Origin: Pelodera strongyloides
Lineage: Eukaryota; Nematoda; Chromadorea; Rhabditida; Rhabditidae
DNA length: 64,000 nt
NCBI GenBank assembly: GCA_036852015.1
Contig: JAANDG010000572.1
Coordinates: 30,025 to 94,024 of the forward strand
Direction of reading: 5' to 3'
The first letter of the stretch is position 1. Every line of letters begins with the position of its first letter. This document shows, one piece after another, positions 57,901 to 64,000 of this stretch. The notes under the pieces are model-generated. The model searched no databases. It was not told the DNA's origin and saw nothing but the letters and a program-made list of their open reading frames with translations. The position numbers and the translations under genes were made by a program.

Positions 57901-58224
57901 GAACTTCAGAAAAAAAGACGAAGTATTGACAACTTCATGGAATCGACGACATGCCTGCAAATATACCGTGGTAGTGATGCACTCTCTCATTCACTGGTAC
58001 TTTTCATCTTGTATATTGTGTATACAGACAATACGCGCGTTTATTCTCCTCGCATGCAGTGTAAGCATTAGACATCAATCGTGCAAAAGTGCAAAACATA
58101 AATCACTTACCAGCATAACATTGAGCAGGTCCCTTTTTCCTACGTGGCTAAAGATACACGCAAGACAATCATCGGCAAAATCCTCAGAAATCGAAAAATC
58201 ACAAGTCGGCAAAGCTTTCTCCAT
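54935..58224 (-). CDS. F-box protein with FBA-like domain and acidic tail, 7 exons, 339 aa
   Basis: Exons: 58111-58224, 57841-57954, 57246-57406, 56701-56872, 55695-55845, 55361-55536, 54935-55066. All phases agree. Residues about 15-57 form an F-box (DFADDCLACIFSHVGKRDLLNVMLACRRFHEV). Residues about 165-296 resemble the F-box-associated (FBA) domain of the FBXO2/6/44 group: FVTSYEVGWRKYTIDLVRLGIE, RIIIEEWSAPRFDCASEYQL, HTRFEH and YGRGCKFAGLSI. Residues 297-339 are a Ser/Glu/Asp-rich tail. Such proteins are SCF ubiquitin-ligase receptors; FBXO2 and FBXO6 bind N-glycans, but no glycan-binding residue can be asserted here. An acceptor TGTTTCAG lies 13 bases before the ATG. Introns hold Family K and Family B elements. 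A copy of the last exon lies at 59785-59928. Confidence 0.82.
56027..56197. mobile_element. Family K palindromic TTAA element in F-box intron
   Basis: The ends TTAAAGCGAAATGCCAGCC and GGCTGGCATTTCGCTTTAA are perfect, with an almost perfect inner palindrome about GATCGCGCAAAATTAGCATAGG. It is about 90% like 50675-50853. Its right TTAA (56194-56197) is shared with the next element. Confidence 0.9.
56194..56624. mobile_element. Family B MITE in F-box intron
   Basis: The ends TTAAAGTGACAGGCCCATC and GAAGGGCACGTCCCTTTAA are the most diverged of the three Family B copies. The interior blocks CGTATATGTATACCGTAAAG and ACAATATATACAAACC are shared. It abuts the Family K copy with one common TTAA. Confidence 0.85.
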
Positions 58225-59784
58225 GGTCGAAATTGCTGAAACACGAGCTATAATATAAATCGAAATTAACTAGAAAAAAAAACTGCGCTATCTTTCTGTA
58301 TTTCGGAACGAGAGACACATACAGAGACTGATCCTTACGGTCTATTACCTTTGAATGAGGAGGCCCAGATATACTCATACGGTCTGTAAGGTGACTGAGT
58401 GAGAGAGTGGGGAATGAGGCCAAAGGAAAAGAGAAACTGAAAGAAGGCCCTGGCACACGTATAAGGATAATTCAAGGACAGTAGAAACAGTTCATAGGAA
58501 CGAGGCTGTAATAGGAACTAGTAGATAATAGAACACGAGAACTGTGCAGTAAACTACCTACTGAGTATTAAATAGGCAAGCGGACCATAAAGGACACTGA
58601 GTTGAAGCTGTGGCTGTTGAGCAATACAATGATGACGCACAAACAAACGCGATAAGACCTCTCTCGAGCCCCTTTCTCCCCATAAGCTATACTATTTCAT
58701 TTCACTCTCCACTTCGCAAAGATAGATAATAAACAAATTTTGAAAATTTTGCTGCAATCCCTCCCCCCTCCCCAGTAATCAATGAAAGCATTAATTGCGC
58801 AATCATATTCAAAATTGAGGCACATATGATTAAATAAATCAGTAGATCCACAACTAAAAAGCAGAAGCCATGAAGCCTACTTGTAAACCAATCACTAACC
58901 GGAAAGGACCACACCACAGTACGTTACTAATACAAAAAGAACAATCAAATCATTCCCTGACCAAGCTAATCTAACTCAAAAGCACAATACGCAGGTTGAC
59001 ATTGAATCAAGCTTTCTGGTGAGGAAATAGCTTCAAACCTGCATCGTCTATAATAACAAAAAGAGACATAAGGTCATTTGGGAACCAGACCTGGGTTGCG
59101 TCAATACAAGTAATCAAAGAATACCTCGAAAGCAGGCATCCAATCAGGTCTGCGTGCAAGTTTTCTTCGCATCGAACCAATATACTAGTGGACACATCCA
59201 GCAGATGTTTCCAATACGCGTCAGGTACTACGCCGCTCATTTTGTGTGTTTCCTAGAATAAAATATTCAAGTGCATACAGTAACAAATTACCCATGGTTT
59301 GGGGGGAACACGGTTGATATCAATCACAAAAAAACATTTCACGATAATGAAGGGTCTTCAAGACCACACACGTCGATCAATAAGGACCACAGTAAAATAA
59401 TGAAGAACATTTACTAAAAGTGGAAAACTACATACATACACGATACACCAAAAGAACAGAAAATAATCAATTCATAGAATCATATATACTATCACTGGAA
59501 TATCTCACCTAACCAAAAAAAATCCACTTTCACATGAGGAAATTTCAAAAGCGCTCAAGTCATACTGTATCAACTAAATAAATAAAGAAGGAAATAAGTT
59601 GATATGCTGAATAAGGAAAGATGCTTCTAAAAGTCAGAACAACAAGTTTGAGACCACCAGACCACCATGAATCAGGATACGCTTTAAACCCAAGGAACTA
59701 GAGACAGATCCTTACGTTTAAAGCGTTGATCCTCACGTTTAAAGCTTTCTATGGCCAGGGAAGGGCCGAAATACCAACTAATAA
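58225..59784. other. 5' flank of the F-box gene and duplicated spacer
   Basis: It includes the partial HSPBP1-start copy (59175-59240) and the duplicated spacer (59340-59780). Between 58225 and 59006 no gene is seen; a pyrimidine-rich minus-strand frame (58199-58456) overlaps the F-box start and is not accepted. Confidence 0.5.
59175..59240 (-). pseudogene. Partial copy of HSPBP1 exon 1
   Basis: From ATG at 59240 the first 20 codons read MSGVVPDAYWKHLLDVSTSI, against MSGGVPDAYWKHLLNMTTST in the HSPBP1 gene (54390). After that the sequence diverges completely and the frame stays open to 59007 (77 codons). No further HSPBP1 exon follows before the F-box gene at 58224. It is a truncated duplicate, though it could act as an alternative first exon for the F-box transcript. 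Confidence 0.75.
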
Positions 59785-59928
59785 TCACTCATCACCATCT
59801 TCTTCCATGAAAGAGTCTTCGGAACTAGTCTCGTCTTCTGAACTGGTATAGCCTTCTGAAGCGGTAGATTGTGATTCAGAATCCGGTATTTCCAGGTCCA
59901 CGAATTCCAACTTGCTGGGCAGCTCGCA
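59785..59928 (-). pseudogene. Last exon of a second F-box gene copy
   Basis: After a TTTTCAG acceptor the exon codes CELPSKLEFVDLEIPDSESQ and a Ser/Glu/Asp-rich tail of 47 residues ending GDE and TGA. It parallels the F-box gene's last exon (FEFPSKLELVYPESESESSS). The other six exons are not seen upstream; instead there is a minisatellite and a retrotransposon, and the window then ends. Either the copy is truncated or the element sits in its last intron and the rest lies outside the window. Confidence 0.7.
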
Positions 59929-60584
59929 CTGAAAAGACACAGAAACGCTTTACGAACAGAATTAAACTCACTCACTGATATAGTAAAGGTCACTGAGTCA
60001 CTCTAGTAAGTGGGGTAAAGGTCACTGAGTCACTCTAGTAAGTGGGGGTAAAGGTCACTGAGTCACTCTAGTAAGTGGGGTAAAGGTCACTGAGTCACTC
60101 TAGTAAGTGGGGTAAAGGTCACTGAGACACTCTAGTAAGTGGGGTAAAGGTCACTGAGTCACTCTAGTAAGTGGGGTAAAGGTCACTGAGTCACTCTAGT
60201 AAGTGGGGTAAAGGTCACTGAGTCACTCTAGCTAGTGGGTAACAACGTAACAAGACAGTGGTTGCTGTTTTCAGAATTTTAGATTATGTACATCATAAAA
60301 AGAAGGCCTAATGTTTATCAGAAAGTGCAAGCCAAGATATTTTCGTGGATAGATGGACTAATTGTAAAACAATACTATCACGACACCATAATTTCTCCAC
60401 AGCACAGTTGTTGATGTTAGTGTAGCAGACCTGCCCACGACTCTAATCTCTAATCAACTAACCCACTAGACTACAGGATAGTTGGAACAAAAGGTGTTGT
60501 ACCGGAGTACAGCCTTCTGCCCTTGCACCAATATAATATTAGCGATATATTAATGTTGTGTATACAGATATTACTTCTGTATAC
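59929..60584. other. Minisatellite and unassigned sequence
   Basis: The first 310 bases are mostly the 32-bp minisatellite (59983-60239). The remaining 345 bases up to the retrotransposon contain no recognisable gene or element end. Confidence 0.5.
59983..60239 (+). repeat. 32-bp minisatellite, 8 units
   Basis: Eight nearly identical copies of TAAAGGTCACTGAGTCACTC followed by TAGTAAGTGGGG; unit length varies by one base. Very low divergence suggests recent expansion. Each unit carries TGAGTCA, an AP-1-like site, and a GTAAGT. Confidence 0.92.
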
Positions 60585-62903
60585 TTACAGACTGAGCAGA
60601 CAATCTTTGGAGCACTTCGTTGGCCAATTACCAGTTCTGTGAGCTTTCAGGATCGCTTGCAGCGTCTTATCCTTCTCTGTAGCCTCACGAAGAACATTTG
60701 CGGTAACTGGTAGGGCGGCAATGGTACGGTAGTGTTCGTCTCTGAACATCTCCGTTTCAACTCTTGCGATCACCTTGTCTTCCTCACTCTCTTCCTGATT
60801 TGCAATCAATCTGGAGAGAACATCGGCGCATCCCATTTCGGCTGTAGGTTTGAATACGATCTTGAAATCAAAACCTTTGATGTAGACAGCCCAACGTTGT
60901 AAACGATTGGCGCTTGTCACCGGGATACCCTTCTTCGATCCGAAAATCGACACGAGAGGTTTGTGATCGGTTACGAGAGTGAACTTGCGTCCCATCAGGT
61001 ACTTGTAGAACTTCCTCATAGCCCAGAAGATACCGAGACCTTCTTTCTCGATCTGGCCATAGTTCTTTTCAGCTGGCAGTAGAGTTCGTGTAGCGTGCTC
61101 GACTGCTTTCTGCGTACCATCACTCATCTGATGTAGCAGCACCGCGCCTAGACCGTACTGAGATGCATCCGTGACTAGGACCAACTCCTTCTTCGGATCA
61201 TAGTGGGTTAGCAGCATTGGCGAGGCAACGATCTTCTTGACCTCGTCAAACGCCTTCTGACACTCTTTACTCCAGTTCCATTTGACATCTTTCTTCAAAA
61301 GTTCGTCGAAGGGTGCACGCAGCTTGTGCAGCTCCTTAATGAACCTGCCGTAGTAGTTGATCTTGCCGATGAAAGAGCGTAGCTGACTGACGTCTTTCGG
61401 TTCGGGCATCCTCAAGATTGGCTCTATCTTGGATGGATCAGACTTGCGACCTTCTGCCGAGATAATCATCCCAAGGTACCTTATCTCTCTTGCAGCAAAG
61501 GTGCATTTCTCGAAGTTGACGTGGAAACCATACTCCGAGATGCGTTTCATACAGGCATCTAGGTTCCGATTGTGTTCCTGTAGCGTTCTACCAGAAACAA
61601 TCACGTCATCGAGGTACGCACAACAGCCATCGAGTCCAGCAATCATAGCGTCCATGATCCTTTGAAAGATCCCAGGAGCTGTCTTGATTCCGAAACATAG
61701 CCTGTTGTATCTGTACAACCCTCGATGAGTATTGATCACGAGCAAGTCTTTGGAGTCGTCCTCTAACTCGACTTGGAGGTAGGCATCCTTAAAGTCGAGC
61801 GAACTGAAGACGGTTCCACCGTTCAGTGTTGTCATAATGTCTTCTGCTGTGGGAATCGGATGTGTGAAGTCTTCCAATGCATCGTTCAGTCCTGTACTGA
61901 AATCGGCGCAGACTCTCACACTACCATTCGGTTTCTTTACACAGAGAATCGGAGCGGCCCACGGAGAATATGTGACACGCTCAATGACTCCAAGTTGCTC
62001 TAGCCGGTCCAGCTCTTTTTCCACGTTTTCCTTGTAGTGAATGGGTACCATCCTCTTAGGGCGAAAAACGGCGTTTGCCCCTCTCTTGAGCTGGAGGCTC
62101 GCTTGCGTCTTCTTACACAGACCAAGCTCGGTGGAGAATACATCTGAGAACTGCGTCTTGAGCGTATCAACGTACGTCGCAGCAGATTCTCCTGTAGATG
62201 ATGTAGTTATGGAAGCTTTTCCAGAGACCCGGTTACAAACAGCATCCAACATGGATCTGAATGATGGGAATCGCTCTAACCAGTCCAGGCCTAGGAGATT
62301 CATCCTAGCGGTGACATGAACGATCTCGACGATCCGTTCGTCCTGGTAAGAAGCGTTGCACTCGAATGAACCAAACAGTTCGAGCTGCTCTCCATTGGCT
62401 GCGGTAGCGACTATACTTGGGGATTTCAAGTTTGGCTGACCGAGCAACTTCCATGTGGCCTCGGATATCAATGTCAAATCCGAGCCGGTGTCCAATTGAA
62501 GTCGCACCTTCCTTCCATTCATCAGAACGGTAACGAACCTGCGGCCGGCAGTTCGCGAAGACACTTCGTGGACTTTGTGATGGCTTCTTTGTTTGCTGTT
62601 GTCTTTCTGGAGACAAACAGCGGCGTAGTGCCCTCTTCTACCACACTTATTGCAAGACACGTCCTTGGCAGGGCAGGACCGATGTCCACTGTCCCTTCCA
62701 CAGTGCTTGCATCTAAGCTGTGTAGGCTTTCTGTCGTCTCTCTTGTGCTCTCGGGTGGGTTTATGCACGCGATTGATAGCAACGGGGTTAACGGGTAGAT
62801 CAATGTCGTCCTTGTGCTCGTGGTACTTGTCGACAGCCTCAGCGACATCGTCGAGAGTCATATCTGGAGTCCGATCCAGAGTTTTGACCAGCCATGCACG
62901 CAT
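60585..62903 (-). CDS. Retrotransposon pol-like frame: zinc knuckles, protease, RT, RNase H (772 aa)
   Basis: From a Met at 62903: two CCHC-type knuckles (about residues 64-93, CKHCGRDSGHRSC-like and CNKCGRRGHYAAVC), an aspartic protease with LDTGSD (about 137-142), a reverse transcriptase with the YLDDVIVSG active site, and an RNase H opening LVTDASQYGLGAVL and continuing with DHKPL. The C terminus stops soon after RNase H (GNWPTKCSKDC), before the integrase HHCC and DDE regions. The first Met is unlikely to be the true start, because nucleocapsid knuckles normally belong to gag; the frame is offset by -1 from the gag frame and overlaps it by 46 bases. Confidence 0.9.
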   Translation of the reverse strand: MRAWLVKTLDRTPDMTLDDVAEAVDKYHEHKDDIDLPVNPVAINRVHKPTREHKRDDRKPTQLRCKHCGRDSGHRSCPAKDVSCNKCGRRGHYAAVCLQKDNSKQRSHHKVHEVSSRTAGRRFVTVLMNGRKVRLQLDTGSDLTLISEATWKLLGQPNLKSPSIVATAANGEQLELFGSFECNASYQDERIVEIVHVTARMNLLGLDWLERFPSFRSMLDAVCNRVSGKASITTSSTGESAATYVDTLKTQFSDVFSTELGLCKKTQASLQLKRGANAVFRPKRMVPIHYKENVEKELDRLEQLGVIERVTYSPWAAPILCVKKPNGSVRVCADFSTGLNDALEDFTHPIPTAEDIMTTLNGGTVFSSLDFKDAYLQVELEDDSKDLLVINTHRGLYRYNRLCFGIKTAPGIFQRIMDAMIAGLDGCCAYLDDVIVSGRTLQEHNRNLDACMKRISEYGFHVNFEKCTFAAREIRYLGMIISAEGRKSDPSKIEPILRMPEPKDVSQLRSFIGKINYYGRFIKELHKLRAPFDELLKKDVKWNWSKECQKAFDEVKKIVASPMLLTHYDPKKELVLVTDASQYGLGAVLLHQMSDGTQKAVEHATRTLLPAEKNYGQIEKEGLGIFWAMRKFYKYLMGRKFTLVTDHKPLVSIFGSKKGIPVTSANRLQRWAVYIKGFDFKIVFKPTAEMGCADVLSRLIANQEESEEDKVIARVETEMFRDEHYRTIAALPVTANVLREATEKDKTLQAILKAHRTGNWPTKCSKDCLLSL

Positions 62904-63589
62904 GCCATATCCTCATGGTTGCGCAGGCTATTCAAGTAGTTCAGCACGCGGAATTGTGTGTCGGTGAGATCATTGAATGCAAAGTCATCACAAGCCTTGT
63001 TGACCACACCAATATGTGTTTTATAGTCAACTCCAAAGTGCTTGATCAGATGCAGACATTCAATGCGTTTCCGGAATAGAGATTTCTTCGTTACAAAGAC
63101 AATCTTCATCTTCTCGACGACTTCCAACAGACTCATCTCAAGTGGCTTCCTCGGAAGACAGCGCAACTTGAGCGGCTTTTCCTGCTGGGGTCCGAGGCGA
63201 GACAACAGAAACCTTATCCTGTTGCTCTCCGGAACACATTCAGCTTGAACTTCAACAAGATCCTGATGATCTTGATACCAGTCAGCGAAGCTGGCACCTT
63301 CTTCGGCATTGAACTCAAAGTGGGGTATGTTCTTATAGAGAACATCCAGCATGCCCCTTGCTTCAGCAGTAAGTGGTTCGCTTTCTCTGGCAATCTCGGG
63401 TTGCACTACAGTACGTAGTGGGGTTCCTTGAACCTCTTCCAGTCTTTGGAGACGACCTGCGGTACTATCTTGAACAGCCTGCAGTGCCTTCTGTCCCTCT
63501 TGAAGAGCACTCAGCGCGGCCAGGATCGTCTTCAATGACTCCTCAGCCATGTTGACGACCACGTTGTCCTCGACGACCTCGCTGCTCAC
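62858..63589 (-). CDS. Retrotransposon gag-like frame (243 aa)
   Basis: It starts at 63589 with an acidic, coiled-coil-prone N terminus (LKTILAALSALQEGQKALQA). A gypsy-type capsid region follows (FEFNAEEGASFADWYQDHQDL, then RIRFLLSRLG). The frame ends at 62858 just as the pol frame takes over, and the nucleocapsid knuckles are found only in that second frame. The break is therefore either a programmed -1 shift placed before the nucleocapsid, or an indel. Confidence 0.8.
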   Translation of the reverse strand: MSSEVVEDNVVVNMAEESLKTILAALSALQEGQKALQAVQDSTAGRLQRLEEVQGTPLRTVVQPEIARESEPLTAEARGMLDVLYKNIPHFEFNAEEGASFADWYQDHQDLVEVQAECVPESNRIRFLLSRLGPQQEKPLKLRCLPRKPLEMSLLEVVEKMKIVFVTKKSLFRKRIECLHLIKHFGVDYKTHIGVVNKACDDFAFNDLTDTQFRVLNYLNSLRNHEDMACVHGWSKLWIGLQI

Positions 63590-64000
63590 CTCACGCCCCT
63601 CAGCAATTTGGCGATACCTGCGGTACGCTCACTGACGATACCTTCCGGTATCTCAGTGATCTGAGAGCGCAATTGAATAAATCTGAGACACCAGTACTGG
63701 TTCCAACAAGGAAACCTTTACCAGTGGGTCAGAAATACCCAAAAGGCAAGCAACTGAATGACACAGGGCAAATATACCACTTGTCAAAAAGTCGCACCTC
63801 AAGTAGTTGTTATTGAACTACCCAACTAGTCGGAATATCCAAACTGTTAGGGTGTAGCAAGTTCAATACACAAAAACAAGAGTTGACACCGGATCAGGGA
63901 TAGGCGGTGTAACCAACCTTCCCGTAGAGATCAACAGTGGGTGGGATCAGTGAGATAGGTGGAATATCCAACCTTCTCGATCAACCTTCAAACAAAAATT
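63590..64000. other. Upstream flank of the retrotransposon, possible leader or LTR
   Basis: It lies 5' of gag. It contains a dyad (GATACCTGCGGTACG, GATACCTTCCGGTATC) and short imperfect repeats (GTGGGATCAGTGAGATAGGTGG, CCAACCTTC). The downstream LTR is missing, so LTR borders and a primer-binding site cannot be called. Confidence 0.3.

Larger units (their letters stand above)
60585..63589 (-). mobile_element. Ty3/gypsy-type LTR retrotransposon, partial internal region
   Basis: The internal region contains gag (62858-63589) and a pol-like frame (60585-62903), read on the minus strand. Order zinc knuckles, protease, reverse transcriptase, RNase H is that of Ty3/gypsy elements. No integrase follows RNase H before the stop, and no pair of long terminal repeats is seen: 60240-60584 is unrelated, and 63590-64000 (possible 5' leader or LTR) has no second copy in the window. 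GC content is clearly higher than in surrounding DNA, consistent with a foreign insert. Confidence 0.9.

Noticed and set aside
58702..58917. Minus-strand hydrophobic 71-codon frame
   Set aside because: Resembles a membrane segment by composition only; no splice partner or family.
61429..62967. Plus-strand frames of 60-105 codons
   Set aside because: Antisense shadows of the GC-richer retrotransposon coding region.

Overview
The window is nuclear DNA of a nematode. Evidence: interstitial TTAGGC telomere-type repeats at 19557-19620, a patched-related (PTR) gene and a complete MUT-7 orthologue (families typical of or expanded in worms), compact introns with GT...TTTCAG borders, and a TTTCAG-like acceptor a few to about 30 bases before most start codons, as expected for spliced-leader trans-splicing. 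The species cannot be named from the sequence. The genes are split into short exons; I rebuilt them by hand from splice sites, reading phase and recognisable protein families. Every complete model closes without a frameshift, but two junctions (PTR exons 6/7 and MUT-7 exons 6/7) are uncertain.

Layout. (1) 251-298, minus: first coding exon of an unidentified gene that leaves the window on the left. (2) 4113-10520, minus: DNAJC11 orthologue, 17 exons, 571 aa. (3) 13603-15119, plus: hnRNP A/B-type two-RRM protein, 5 exons, 330 aa. (4) 18760-32287, plus: patched-related sterol-sensing-domain protein, 21 exons, about 882 aa. (5) 33505-37487, plus: secreted inosine-uridine-type nucleoside hydrolase, 10 exons, 361 aa. 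(6) 38452-49404, minus: MUT-7/EXD3-type 3'-5' exonuclease, 26 exons, about 925 aa. (7) 50117-54390, minus: HSPBP1/FES1 Hsp70 nucleotide-exchange factor, 10 exons, 332 aa. (8) 54935-58224, minus: F-box protein with an FBA-like domain, 7 exons, 339 aa. (9) 59175-59930: a second, partial copy of the HSPBP1-start/F-box-end junction, a tandem duplication. (10) 60585-63589, minus: a Ty3/gypsy LTR-type retrotransposon with gag, zinc knuckles, protease, RT and RNase H, but no visible integrase.

Intergenic DNA and introns are crowded with short non-autonomous inverted-repeat elements. At least nine sequence families end in TTAAAG...CTTTAA, sit on TTAA and sometimes abut while sharing one TTAA, which points to piggyBac-type transposition. 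One nested pair preserves its own empty site. A separate family with GAGGCCGTATTCACC ends lies in introns, often close to splice sites. tRNA-like SINE fragments, minisatellites and GA-rich tracts complete the picture. The MUT-7 gene, whose worm orthologue silences transposons through small RNAs, is itself one of the most heavily loaded genes here and carries fold-back repeats in its introns.

The genes do not form one pathway. DNAJC11 and HSPBP1 are both Hsp70 co-factors, the F-box protein is a likely SCF substrate receptor, and the F-box, HSPBP1 and MUT-7 genes run head-to-tail on the minus strand.
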